From Panicum virgatum (lineage: Eukaryota > Streptophyta > Magnoliopsida > Poales > Poaceae), in NCBI RefSeq assembly GCF_016808335.1, contig NC_053147.1, positions 21,438,913 to 21,502,912 of the forward strand: 64,000 nucleotides of DNA, read 5' to 3'. Below, piece after piece: positions 44,901 to 56,289 of this stretch (its first letter is position 1; every line of letters begins with the position of its first letter). The position numbers and the translations under genes were made by a program. The notes beneath the pieces are model-generated. The model was not told the DNA's origin, made no database searches, and saw nothing but the letters and a program-made list of their open reading frames with translations.

Positions 44901-47353
44901 TCAGTTACTCCACTAGTGTGCAGGTCGTTAGTATTGCAATGCTTAATTAGGGCTCGGTAGAAGTCGAGTGATTCCTGTCACTCGCGAGCTATAGGTCCTG
45001 GTTACTTATGGAAAAGTGGTTTGAGAATGAATCTGTGAGGAAAGAAAAATGGAGACCGGGCGGAGAGGAATTGGATTATGGATATGGAATGTTTGGAAAG
45101 TGGACCTCCGCCTGTGTCGATTGAGGACCGTTCCGTTGTTGGCAGTGCTGATCGAGGATTGAACAGTACTAACCACATACCGGAGGTAGGAGGTAGTCGA
45201 AACCGGTAAGCTGTGTACCACCTTACAGCGGTGATTTGAATTCCGCCATGCTACGCTGGGCGTGGGAGTTGGCGGGTGTTGGATAGGATGCCGCCTCCGG
45301 GTTCTCCGGGAGTTCACTGCGAGGGGCCCATCACCTGGGTTTTAGCAGGCGTAGTTCAGATGCGTGGTAATGTGGAAACAGTTGACGCGCGTGGCCCGAC
45401 AGGGCTTGCATGTGTCGTGTGAGTTAGGTCCACCTTGCAAGGTTAAATCGGATCGATTCGCCGTGACTCGCGGTTATGAGAGCCTTGATCTCTTTGTCAC
45501 ATCGTAGTAAGAAAGTGGAATGAAAGAGGAATGGAAAAGATTGGTTTGTGAGTTACTGAAGAATAATCTGCTCCACCATGTGTGCTCTAGATGTTTAGGC
45601 GAATTTAGATAATACTCGCTGTACTAAATGGAGCTAAAATATTGAAAGTAAGGATTCACTCCTAGCAGCATTTTAGCAAAAGAACTCCAGAGCCAAAAAG
45701 CTTGGCATGTCTAGATAATGGGCTAAGTATACCCAAAGTCGGGTAAGTCTTGCTGAGTATTAGTATACTCAGGGTTTGTTATCACCCTGTTTTCATGTAA
45801 CTGCTGCTGGCTGGAGCTAACCAGGATTCACATCGGTGGGCTCGATGTGACGTCCTCACGTCATCGTAGTAATCATTGTTTTTCTGAACTCAACTTCTAA
45901 TTAGTTTCCGCTGCATTTTGAACTCTGATATTTTACGTAAACTTGTGTGTAAAACTCCACTTTGTAAATTAACTTTGAGAAATTTTGTCTGCTTGTAATC
46001 ATCTGTGCTCGTCTTCGTGCGAGACTTCCAGTGTTTTTCGATCCTTAAACCGACAGACGTCCGGATTACACCGTTTTAAGTGCACAGTAACTTGATTAAA
46101 CATTAAGATGATAGTTAGCGCACTTAAGCCGGTTTAATTTGGGCGGTCCTGTTACAGTCGGGCGGCGTCTAGGGCTGTCAGAAGGCCGAGGCGGGAACGG
46201 CGTCTAGGGCCACGGCGCGGAGGCGGGAATCTTCCCGCGCGTGAGGTTTTGGCGGTTTTCTCAAAACCGGCCATCTACCCGGGTTTCGCGGACCCTCCAA
46301 AACCGAGGACTGGATCTTCATCAAGACGGCGGCATCGTGGAGAAGACTTCGTTTCGAAGAAAGAACCTCGGCCGTCGGATGAGATCGTTGTACAGGGGGT
46401 GCTGCAGGCCAACCGGTCTGACCGGTCCCTGGCACCGGTCTGACCGGTCTAACCAACCGGTCTGACCGGTCCAGCGTACCGGTCTGACCGGTCCCGCGGG
46501 TATAAATACCCCTTCACTTGTGTTAGGTTAATTGCGGCTTTTGTAATCTGTTCGTGGACTCTCTGTTTCTCCAGGCCGCCGCCCCTGTGTTCTCCCCCCT
46601 GTTTCTCTCTTTTGAGTTGATTTTGTCCATGGATTGTTGAAACCTTGTAAGGGATTTGATTGGGAAAGGAGGCCCTATCCTCCTCGTGCCCTCTGGGCTT
46701 TTGATTCGATTCAATCCCCTGGTTTTGTGCCTTGTGCAATGGATTTTTGATTTCGTTCTTGGCACACTTGATTGAGAGGAGGCTACGAGTTCTTAGCTGT
46801 GATTCCCGTGCATCTAGCCCTGTCCTACTCCCTCTGGAATCACGAGCTCTTTCGAATTCGAGTTCTTGAGTTTTAGAGAAAACCCCAACCCTTTTGATCT
46901 CCTCTCGAATTCTCAAAAACGTTGATCTTTAGGACGAGATCTTTTGGGGATATGTTCACGGGGTAGGGGCGAACCAATCCCCCAAGTTTCACCGATTTTC
47001 GTGGTCGTTTGCTCGAGATTCAACGTTTGAATCCAATTTCTCGGGGGTTTTCTGGGTGCTACCGGTCAGACTGGTAGCCACGACCGGTTAGACCGGTCCA
47101 GCGCACCGGTCAGACCGGTCCAGGCAGATCAGTTCTGCAGTTTTCCCAATTCGCTTCCGATTTGCTTTGTGGTTTCACTCGCTCGTTCGAGGTCTTTTGT
47201 GTTGGTTTGGCTTTTCCATAGCTATTCCAAACTTTGGCCAGAACGCTTGAGGGTTCGGGTGATTTTCGGGATATAGGCCGACGGTTTGAATTTCGGAAGA
47301 AATTTTGATCGGCTCCCATTCACCCCCCTCTGGTCGCCGGCTTCGGTCCCACA
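41911..47353 (+). repeat. 3' LTR of the copia element, split by a solo LTR
   Basis: Parts are 41911-42312 and 46162-47353, about 1594 bp in total, closely matching 35110-36717. It ends GGTCCCACA before the target duplication CTTCT. Its own TATA box is in GGGTATAAATACCCC near 46498-46512. Confidence 0.9.
42313..46156 (+). mobile_element. Solo LTR of a gypsy (Tekay-like) element, 3844 bp
   Basis: Starts TGTAACACCCCAGG and ends GGTCCTGTTACA. It is flanked by a perfect 5-bp duplication GTCGG (42308-42312 and 46157-46161). There is no internal coding region. Termini resemble the Tekay LTR at 3446, but the body differs. It is most simply a product of recombination between two LTRs. The AT-rich interior has no gene. 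The exon-like GC stretch at 42850-43260 is an artefact of composition or captured sequence. Confidence 0.85.
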
Positions 47354-48307
47354 CTTCTGGACTCCAAAAGTTTTTTAAATAAAACTGAGCTTTTTAGCTT
47401 TACATATAAACTCGGATTTTCTTAACTTTTGGCTTTCCAGAAGCTACGCTAGAAGTTCGTTGTTTATTCATGCTAAAAGCTGCCCAGAAGCTCAAACAAA
47501 CCGAACCTTTTTTCTCGAATACGTAGGAGAATTTTATATTAAGAGGAAAAATAGTTTCAGTTTACATCAACAGGAAAAATAGTTTCAGTTTACATCAACG
47601 GACAGCGGCATGTGAAGACATGTCGTCCCCAACTACCGGATGCTAGTTTACAGAAAAAAAAACGATCGGGGACTATGCTAGGGCCAAAAGGCTACTCATC
47701 GCAAAAGAGACAATCTAAATTTTTAGTGCTCGCCACAATCTAGTTGTCTCCCTCGAGCTTGATCGTGTGACAAACCATGAGAAGTAGCAATATCATTGCA
47801 GAAGGTGTGAGCATTATGCTCCTTCCACACCTGCCAGGAGACCAAAGCGAACAAGCAGTCGAACCCCTTCCACTTTGGCATCGTGAGTTGCCTGCGGAGA
47901 TACGCTCACCACTCGGCGATGGACATGACAGCTTGTGGAGCGACATTCTGCAAGCCAAGTCTACGCAGAAAATAGAAATTCCCATCAAATCTGACTGGAG
48001 AAGGAGCAGCGGAACAAAAGGTGGTCGCTCGTTTTCTCATCTTGGTCGCACAGCCTGCAGGTGGCATCCGCTTGAGGGCCATGACGGAAACGGCGTTCAG
48101 CCGTCTGCAATCTGTCCAAGAAGGCCAACCAAAGGAACAACTTTACTTAAGGAGGGTCAAGCTTTACAAATGAGTTTGTAGCCAGGGAGCGAGGAGGAAC
48201 CGAACTGAAGGGTCTTGTATGCCAAGCGCGCGGAGTATGTCCCGAAGGCAGTCCACCTCCATACAAAAGTGTCCAAGACATCCGGCCGCAAGGTGATGCG
48301 TTCCAGG

Positions 48308-49103
48308 TATAGATGACCAAATGGGTTGGGTCAAATGGGCCGCACTAGGCACGACATGAAAAAAAATCCTACCTTAACCTAGCCCAGCCCACGATCTATA
48401 GGGCAGGGTCGACCCGACACGATGCATAGGGTAGTGTTTGGGCCTGGATTCCGACCCATAGTGCTGACCCGGACACGACACAACTAACGGCCTAACCCGA
48501 TCAGGCACAACTAATTTTGTGTCTGGAACAATTTGGCCCATTAATAGCATATACTTCCCCACTCAACCCTAAATCCCTAATCCCTAATCCCTAACTCTCC
48601 TTCATTCTCCATCCACTCAGCCGCTACACTCTCAACTCTCTCTCTCGTGCACACGAGGGCAAGGAAGCGGCGGCGGTTGGCGCAGGGGAGGGCCGGCGAG
48701 CGGAGGCTGTCGGCGGGCGCGCGGCTGCGGGCTGCGGACGGCCGGCGAGCGGCACCCAACTTGTGCGCGGCTGCGGGTTGCGGACGGCCGGTGAGCGGCG
48801 TGCGGACATGGGCTGGGGACGGCCGGCGAGACGTGCCCGGCATGCGCAGGGTCCGCCAGCGGATGCGAGGGCGACCGGCAGCGGCGACGCGCGGACGACG
48901 ACTAGCAAGACGACGCGCGGCGGTGGGCGACGTGTATGGGGCGGCACGAGAGAGGCAGCGCCCGTCGTGTCGTGCCTGGGCTGCGGCGGCGGCACGGCAT
49001 GGCACGATTCGCCGACCGTGCCAAATCGTGCCGTGCCCAAATCATGCCGTACCGAATCGGGTTATGGTCGTGTTGGGCTGGGCCGCCCATTTGGCCATCT
49101 ATA
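48308..49103. mobile_element. Non-autonomous hAT-type element, 796 bp
   Basis: Left end TATAGATGACCAAATGGG and right end CCCATTTGGCCATCTATA are inverted repeats. The 8-bp target duplication GTTCCAGG is perfect (48300-48307 and 49104-49111). The interior is GC-rich Arg/Ala low complexity without transposase. It sits in the LINE remnant. Confidence 0.9.
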
Positions 49104-49147
49104 GTTCCAGGAGATCCCAAAGGCTTTGGGCCAAAGCAAATTGTACT

Positions 49148-50162
49148 TAGGGGTGGGCAGAATAGCCGAAATCCAAAATCCGTACCCGAAAAACCCGAGC
49201 CCGAACCCGAAAAACCCGAGGCCGAAAAACCCGAAGTCTAATTCAAGTTTTAACCAACGGTACCCGAAATTATTACAGTTAATTCGGGTATCTGACCACG
49301 GTACCCGAAATTATTATGGATAATTCGGGTATCTGATCACGATACCCGAACTATCCGAAAAATCCGAACACCCAAAAATATCATTCATTCCAGCCCACTC
49401 AGGGGGTGTTTAGTTCCCAAAAAAGTTTGTGCAGTACCCGTCACATCGAATTTTCGGACACATGCATGGAGCATTAAATGCAGTTGAAAAAATAACTAAT
49501 TACATAGTCTAACGGATTCATACGAGATGAATCTAATGACGCTAATTAATTCATGATTGGACATTAATTTTCAAATAACAACGAAATGTGCTACAGTATC
49601 CAAACTCAAACTTTTTCACCAACTAAACACTCCCTCATATTTCTAGCCCAGCCCACCAAACCCCTTCCTAACCCTAACCTTGCCATGGCCAGCTCCCATA
49701 GCCCCCACCCCAGCCCCCCACGCCACCCTCCTCGTCCTCTGTCCTTGCCGGCTCACCCCTTGACGGCCCGACTGCACCCACCCCGGCCGGCGGCCGCCAC
49801 CCGACGCCCTCCTCATCCTCTGTCCTCGCCCCTCGACGGCCCGACGCGGCGACGCCTCCGCCCCGCCCCCGCAGGTGGTGTAGTCGGCGCCGCCGCGCCG
49901 CCGACGCACCCGCCGGTCTTTGGGTCGGTCGAGCCGCCACCGCGGGGCACCCTAGCCGAGTCGCCGCCGCCACTCAGGCTGCAGCGCTGCAGTTTCGGAT
50001 ACTTCGGGGTTACCCGAATCCGAACACGAATTTTCGGGTACCCGAAGTGTCGGGTTTTTATTTTTTTTGGCAAATTTCGGGTGTCAAATCTCAAAACCCG
50101 AAATTTCAAAAACTCGAAAAACCTGACCCAAAATTTTCGGGCTACCTGAATGCCCACCCCTG
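49148..50162. mobile_element. Non-autonomous hAT-type element, 1015 bp
   Basis: Ends TAGGGGTGGGCA and TGCCCACCCCTG match the hAT end pattern. Target duplication is ATTGTACT/TTTGTACT (49140-49147 and 50163-50170, 7 of 8). Subterminal regions repeat (A)CCCGAA many times. It contains the MITE at 49402-49634 and a GC-rich core with no transposase. Confidence 0.85.
49402..49634. mobile_element. Tourist-like MITE nested in a hAT element, 233 bp
   Basis: Ends GGGGGTGTTTAGTTCC and AACTAAACACTCCC, with a 3-bp duplication TCA on both sides (49399-49401 and 49635-49637). A 3-bp target site points to the PIF/Harbinger group. Confidence 0.75.
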
Positions 50163-50451
50163 TTTGTACTCATAGCTGACTCGGCCGACTCGGTCATGGT
50201 TCCGGTGATGTCCTGAATCCAGCGACGGTTGACGACGGCCTGGGTGCCATGTCAAACAGGGCCTAAAGCTGCATTTGTCATTCACCTTCTAACTCTATCA
50301 AATTCAGAGGAGGATCCAGGTGATAAGAAGATTATCGCAATATCCAATCGATGACACGTTTAGCTCGTTGAATCGTAGGAGTATAATTTTGTCCTTCCGC
50401 TAGACCAACTACTCCCCTTCTTTTACTCCTACTCGCGTTCTGCATGCAACA

Positions 50452-50999
50452 AAGATGCCAACGAGTAAAATCTGCACGGATATCAATTTCATAAACCCGT
50501 ATCCGCATGCTAAAATCCACGCCCGCGCCCGCGCCCGCAACCCGCAACGGGTAGGAAACGAAACCCATACCCGCTATCCGCGGATACCCGCATACCCGCG
50601 GGCACGCCCGTATACCCGCAAATTTTAGAAAATCAAGCACACAAGCACATTTTAATAGTATGCAAATATTAATATATCAACGAATGCACCTCTATATCTA
50701 AACACTAATAAATTATACCCTAATAAGCAACACGTCAACACCATTTATTTGATGAAACAAATAAATCTTAGCAAATAAATGAACTAGTCTCATACATAAT
50801 ACATCACAAGAGTCATTGTTTGCGGATTTGCGGGTTTACGGATTCGGGTATCAATTTTTCAAACCCGTTTGAAGATATTCGTTGGGTTTAGAGTTGTACC
50901 CGCGCCCGTGCCCGCGGACACAAACTCAAATCCGTATCCGCGCCCGTCGGGTTTGGTATCCGCGGATACGCGGATATTTCGTAGCCGTTGCCATCCCTA
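50452..50999. mobile_element. hAT-like element with GATGGCAACG ends, 548 bp
   Basis: Right end CGTTGCCATCCCTA is mirrored by the decayed left end AAGATGCCAACGAG. The duplication is ATGCAACA/ATGCAACC (50444-50451 and 51000-51007). Both flanks are full of (T)ACCCGCG and GCGGATA motifs. Confidence 0.7.
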
Positions 51000-51268
51000 A
51001 TGCAACCTTGCTAGCGCACCAAACCGCGTCATCAGCGAATTAAAAAATGCCGGGGGAATGCAACGCGCGCCTCGCACTCGGAGCTCCACCAACCCCTGCA
51101 CGAGCTGCCAGATCGGCGCCGAGGAAACGGCAATGGACAAGACAACTCGTCGCGCGCGCCACCGACCCGATCGAGTCCCATTCCGGCTGCCACCAGCCCA
51201 TCAGACCAGGCCCAGGCCACCACCATAACAGCCAGCGCCGCCTGCGGGCAAGCAGCGCGGACGAGGCG

Positions 51269-52631
51269 ATGGGGCAGGCGGCCATGGGGCGGAAGCGCGC
51301 CGTGCTGGTGGGCATCAACTACGTCGGCAGGGGCGACGACGAGCTCAAGGGCTGCCTCAACGACGTGGCCCGCATGCGCCGCTGCCTCGTCGACCGCTTC
51401 GGCTTCGACGGCGCGGACATCCGCGTGCTCGCCGACGCCGACCCGTCCACGCCGCCGCCCACGGGGGCCAACATCCGGCGGGAGCTCGAGCGCCTCGTCG
51501 GGGACGCCCGCCCCGGGGACACGCTCTTCTTCCACTACAGCGGCCACGGCCTGCAGCTGCCCGCCGAGACCGGCGAGGACGACGACACCGGGTACGACGA
51601 GTGCATCGTGCCCTGCGACGGCAACCTCATCAAAGGTACTCAGGGTCTCCCTTTGCTGCCGTGCCGTTCGATTCGTTGTTTTGAGTCGACATTTTTCAAG
51701 ATGACATTAATTTTCTCGTATGCGCTCCAATGCAGATCATGATTTCAAGGAACTCGTGGCAAAGGTCCCTGATGGCTGCCTCCTCACCATAGTCTCCGAC
51801 TCATGCCACAGTGGAGGCCTGATCGACAAGGCCAAGGAGCAGATTGGGAACAGCACCAAGCAGAACAGATCCCAGCAGACGGCGGATCAGCAAGAAACGC
51901 GGCCGCCTTCCGGCACTTCCCTCCTAGGCACCATCCACGACGTGTTCGAGTCGCTGAGCAACCACCTCCTTCGCTTCGGCTCCCAGCAGAGCGGCCACGG
52001 CCAGAGCAACGGATCAACCGAGCTGGACATGAAGGCAGAGCTCACCACCGTCACCGCACACGCCAGCGTAAAAAGCCGGTCGCTGCCTCTCTCGGCGTTC
52101 ATCGAGATGCTCCGGGAGAACACCGGGGAGGACGACGTCGGCGTGGGCACGATCCGGGCGACGCTGTTCCGCCACTTCGGCGACGACGCGAGCCCCAAGG
52201 TGAAGAAGTTCGTGCAGGCCATGGCGGCAGGCAAGCTCCGGCGGCGCGACGGCAAGCTGCCGGAGGGAGGCGACGGGGGCCAGGTGGAAACTCTCAGCCG
52301 GGCCGCCTTGGCCTCGGGACAGGAGGCGCGCGGCGTCAAGGAGGTCTACGCCGGCACGGCGGCGAGCGTGCCCCTGCCTCGCAACGGCGTCCTGATCAGC
52401 GGCTGCCAGACGGACCAGACCTCGGGGGACGCGACCACGGCGGAGGGCGTGTCCTACGGCTTGCTCAGCAACGCCATCCGGACCATCCTCGCCAGGAACA
52501 AGCACGGGGCGGTGACGAACAGGGAGCTGGTGCTCAAGGCGCGGGAGCTGCTGTCCAAGCAGGGGGCCACTGCTCAGCAGCCGGGGCTTTACTGCAGTGA
52601 TGAGCATGCCAGTGCGCCTTTCATATGCTGA
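51269..52631 (+). CDS. Type II metacaspase B, 420 aa (or 415 aa), two exons
   Basis: Same enzyme family as gene A. Exons are 51269-51635 and 51736-52631, and the short 100-bp GT-AG intron is at the position conserved in A and C. Two in-frame starts exist (51269 and 51284). The second gives [13 protein letters not shown], matching the paralogs, and may be the true start. Counting from it, catalytic His88 lies in HYSGHG and Cys141 in DSCHSGG. The p10 part has [20 protein letters not shown] and [18 protein letters not shown]. The linker is longer and diverged from A. No stops or frameshifts. Upstream lie only transposon remnants, so the promoter probably sits within 51008-51268. Confidence 0.95.
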
Positions 52632-53663
52632 AGGCTGAAGCATTGGTTGCCTCCTCCTGTAGACTGCAACCTCTGTACAATGTGGCGACTACTCTTGTTG
52701 AACTTGAGAATGGTACTCTCTATGCAAAAATTTCATTCTTTGATGATCTATTTAATCATGTAATTGATACGTTTGTTTTCAAGCTTTCTAATACAGTAAA
52801 GAAAAATGGCAAAAGTTGTTTCCCCTTTAGATAACTTACAAAACTTCATTTTCATTGCAAGTGCGCACTATGACATATCCTAAGAATATCACTACGGGAC
52901 TGTCATATCAAGACGTCATCAAGTAGATGGCTACCGCCATGATTATGATTGATCAGCAGCCAAGAGTATTGTCTGTGTCAATGCTAATCTAATTGATGAT
53001 GGCCATTCCACTCAAATGGTGATTCAATTCAAATTCAATCGCAAATTATTTTATAAACACACTCCAATTTTAGAAGAAAAAAGAACAAGTAATGGGTTTT
53101 CGATCGGCCTAACCGGATCCAACAATTGCTTCCACGGTGCACGGCCACTTTACCCGACGTTGACCCGTGTCACCAGCCAATACAAAAAATGGCGGGCGGT
53201 GGTGGAGGCAATGAGCACCTCGCGCGACAGCACTCAGGAGCTCCACCAGCCCAGCTTGACTGAGGTGCCAGGCAAGAACGCCAATCGGGCAGGTCGTCGC
53301 CACCGTACCAACCAAGCGCGTGGCCGAACGCCGACGCCGCCGCCGCCGCCCCCGTCGAACGTGCCGACGGAAGCGCGTGGCCGGCGGCGACGATGGGGCA
53401 GAAGCGCGCGGTGCTGGTGGGCATCAACTACCCGGGCACGGACGGGGAGCTCAAGGGCTGCCTCAACGACGTGGCCCGCATGCGCCGCTGCCTGGTGGAC
53501 CGCTTCGGCTTCGACGAGGGCGGCATCCGCGTGCTCGCCGACGCCGACCCGTCCACGCCGCCGCCCACGGGGGCCAACATCCGGCGGGAGCTCGAGCGCC
53601 TCGTGGCGGGGCCGCGCGCCGGCGACACGCTCTTCTTCCACTACAGCGGCCACGGCCTGCAGC

Positions 53664-53985
53664 CAGGGGCGGATGCACACCCCGGGCCATGGCCCGGGGT
53701 TCGGCCCAAATTTTGCATGTTTTAGATATTTAATATATCTTTTTCTACATTATCATTGCTACATGTTTTAGATATTTAATATATCTTTTTCATTTTGCAG
53801 TAGTTTCTACCTCTGGACTTGGATCAATTGCTGAAGAAGAATAAATATATTACTTTCAGATGGCGTTTTTTGTATGTTATTTATCTTTCCGTTTATATTT
53901 TCATGTATCTTTTGAACTGTGAGTTTGTGAACGTCTATACTTAAAACTCAGCCCGGGGTTCGACTCAATCCTTGTTCCGCCACTG
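53664..53985. mobile_element. hAT-like MITE inserted in metacaspase C exon 1, 322 bp
   Basis: Ends CAGGGGCGGA and TTCCGCCACTG are near-perfect inverted repeats. The 8-bp target duplication CCTGCAGC is perfect (53656-53663 and 53986-53993). AT-rich core, no coding capacity. Confidence 0.92.
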
Positions 53986-54432
53986 CCTGCAGCTGCCCGC
54001 CGAGACCGGGGACGACGACGACACCGGGTACGACGAGTGCATCGTGCCCTGCGACCTCAACCTCATCAAAGGTGCGCACCCCCTTCCCTTCTTGGCACCG
54101 AGTGTATTTTGTTGCTCGTCTCTGCTTCAAATGGACGACAGTAGCTGTCGTTCAGACTTTCAGAGGCACGCTGCTTGTATCTGATTGAGTGATTGTTACG
54201 TTTTTGAGGTATGGATATGGAATTTCGGTTGGGTGTATGAAAAGAATATGATTTGACTGTTCAAATTTGAACGTGTGGGAGATGCGTTCGGCAAATCGAA
54301 CAATATGGACTTGAAAATTCTTGAAATGGAGAGGCTGAACTTTTGACCGAAGCCGGATTTCAGAAATGAGCTTAGTATTATTCTTACCAGTGTTTCCGTA
54401 TTTAATTACCGAGAGGAGTGCGATGTTAATTA

Positions 54433-54622
54433 CTCCCTCCAGCCACAATTGGTACCTAAAAGGATAGTAGTTTCATGATAGTATAACACAATTGGTACCT
54501 GAAAGGAAAGTAGTTTTCATGATAGTATAACTTTGCTACGCGAGACTAGTACCCGTTAAAGTCGTGTTTTAGATACTGTGCTAATGCCTAAACCATCACT
54601 TATGCGTGGCTGGAGGAAGGAG
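54433..54622. mobile_element. Stowaway-like MITE in the intron of metacaspase C
   Basis: Left end CTCCCTCCAGCCACAA after TA and right end GTGGCTGGAGGAAGGAG are inverted repeats. ACAATTGGTACCT(A/G)AAAGG is duplicated inside (about 54444 and 54488). The right TA has decayed. Confidence 0.7.
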
Positions 54623-56289
54623 TGACCAAGCACATCTATATCTATGCACAATACTATATAAAAGGTGAAACAATTGAAATTCGTTCTCACCAAGATTAGA
54701 TCTACCGTACCCCTCACGAAGATCCCATTTGTTAGGCTAAAAAGTTTGACAAAATGGGTGGAGACCTATTTTTTAATATAAAAAAAATATTTCTACCAAA
54801 AGCCAATACTTTTTACACCAGCAATTTCTTATACCCACCTCTTGTACCCGCGTATTATTTTCATTTGGTACACACTTTACTTTGAGATGATAATAATTGA
54901 TATTATTATTTTATGGAATGAAAAAAAAGACGTGTATTACTTTATAAATAACATTGTTGTTTGTTGTAAGAAATATTAATACTGTGATACGCACATCTCC
55001 ACTAGTAGTTAAAAAAAACAACAACAACAATGGCCACTTAGATCAAGCTGGGGGCATAAAATGTAACTTTTGAGCCAAAAGTCTCTTTGTTCCAACTATT
55101 CAGCCTCTGATTCGAACAAAAAGTCGAGCAAAGGGCGGCGTCGCGTCGAACAACATGGCCACGTTAGAATCTGCCAAATTCACGACCTTCCTGATTCATG
55201 ATTTTTTTTTGAAAAATTCATGATTTTTGCTCCCTTGCAATAATCTGCTGCTGCCTGATTGAGCTCGCCCGTCATGATCTTTCTAATGTCCGTGCACCCG
55301 CGCTGCAGATCAAGACTTCACGGAACTCGTGGCGAAGGTCCCCGACGGCTGCCTCTTCACCATGGTCTCGGACTCGTGCCACAGCGGCGGCCTGATCGAC
55401 AAGACCAAGGAGCAGATCGGGAACAGCACCAAGCAGAACAAGAAGAACCAGCAGCACCGGGCCGGAGACACGAAGCCTCCATCCGCTTCCGGAACCTGCA
55501 CCTGCTCCTGCTCCTCCCTCCTGCGGATCATCCGTGGCGCGGTCGAGTCCCTGGGCGTCCACCTCCCCTGCCATGGCCGCCGCCATGGCCACAAGCAGAG
55601 CACCCAAACCGGCGGCAAGGAGACGGACGCGAAGACGGAGGCCGAGCCGTCCACGATCGCCAGCGCCACCACCACCAGCAGCCGGTCGCTGCCGCTGCCG
55701 ACGTTCATCGAGATGCTCCGGGACAAGACCGGGAGGCACGACGTCGGCGTGGGGTCGATCCGCACGACGCTGTTCCACCACTTCGGCCACGACGCCAGCC
55801 CCAAGGTCAAGAGGTTCGTGAAGGTCATGGTGGGCAGGCTCCGGCACGACGGCAAGCTGGACGGCGAGGAAGCGGAGCAGTCGCACGCCCTCAGGGCGGC
55901 CCTGGATCAGGACGTGCAGAGCGTCGAGGAGGTGTACGCCGGGGCGGCGGCGGCGGCCAGGGCCGGGCTGCCCCGGAACGGCGTCCTGATCAGCGGGTGC
56001 CAGACGGACGAGACCTCGGCGGACGCGACCACGCCCGACGGCGTGTCCTACGGCGCGCTGAGCAACGCGATCCAGACCGTCCTCGCCGGGAGCAAGCGCG
56101 GGGCGGCGGCGGCGACGAACCGGGAGCTGGTGGTCAGGGCGCGGGAGCTGCTGGCCAAGCAGGGGTACACGCAGCAGCCCGGGCTCTACTGCAGCGACGA
56201 GCACGACAAGCTGCCCTTCATCTGTTGAACTGTGTGCGAGTGATTGCTCACGTGGAATTCTCAAGCCAATCTATCGTTGTGTTACAGAA

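Larger units (their letters stand above)
35110..47353 (+). mobile_element. Non-autonomous, gag-only Ty1/copia element (SIRE/Opie-like LTR type) with a nested solo LTR
   Basis: 5' LTR 35110-36717, primer-binding site, gag, 2.3 kb without pol, polypurine tract, and 3' LTR 41911-47353 interrupted by a 3.84-kb solo LTR. Target duplication CTTCT is perfect (35105-35109 and 47354-47358). No protease, integrase, RT or RNase H was found, so it must rely on enzymes of a related element. An intact gag with two similar LTRs suggests recent activity. Confidence 0.9.
35068..47508. mobile_element. MITE split by the copia element
   Basis: Left end GGGTCTGTTTGTTTAAACT (35068) and right end AGCTCAAACAAACCGAACC (47490-47508) are inverted repeats. 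Left part 35068-35109, right part 47359-47508, so the uninterrupted MITE was about 190 bp. The copia target site (CTTCT) lies inside it. Its own target duplication is not clear. Confidence 0.6.
47509..50260 (-). mobile_element. L1-type LINE remnant interrupted by two hAT elements
   Basis: On the minus strand the 3' end is at 47509-47570 (short A run after TATTCGAG). Upstream, broken frames show the zinc-binding region that follows LINE reverse transcriptases: W(R)WTAFGTYSARLAYKT near 48220-48290, WLAFLDRLQTAERR near 48080-48130 and CRLCDQDEKTSDHLLFRC near 48010-48060. The reading resumes beyond the inserts at 49112-49139 and 50171-50260 (RRWIQDITG). Several frameshifts and stops are present. 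Only the C-terminal part of ORF2 remains. Confidence 0.75.
53393..56228 (+). pseudogene. Type II metacaspase C, disrupted in exon 1 by a hAT-like MITE
   Basis: Third tandem paralog. Exon 1 starts [19 protein letters not shown] and contains the catalytic His (HYSGHG, His87). Three codons later it is cut by a 322-bp insertion (53664-53985) that brings a stop at 53723-53725. The exon resumes at 53994 and ends at 54071. A long intron (54072-55308) follows, then exon 2 (55309-56228) with [27 protein letters not shown] and the end KLPFIC. Apart from the insert, every frame and splice site is intact and would encode a family-length protein (about 422 residues). The inactivation is therefore recent, or specific to this allele. 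As it stands, only a truncated p20 fragment without the catalytic Cys is predicted. Confidence 0.9.

Noticed and set aside
53664..53985. The MITE in metacaspase C as a new intron
   Set aside because: A CCTGCAG acceptor exists at the right border, but no GT donor at the left border would keep the frame. The ends are inverted repeats with an 8-bp target duplication.
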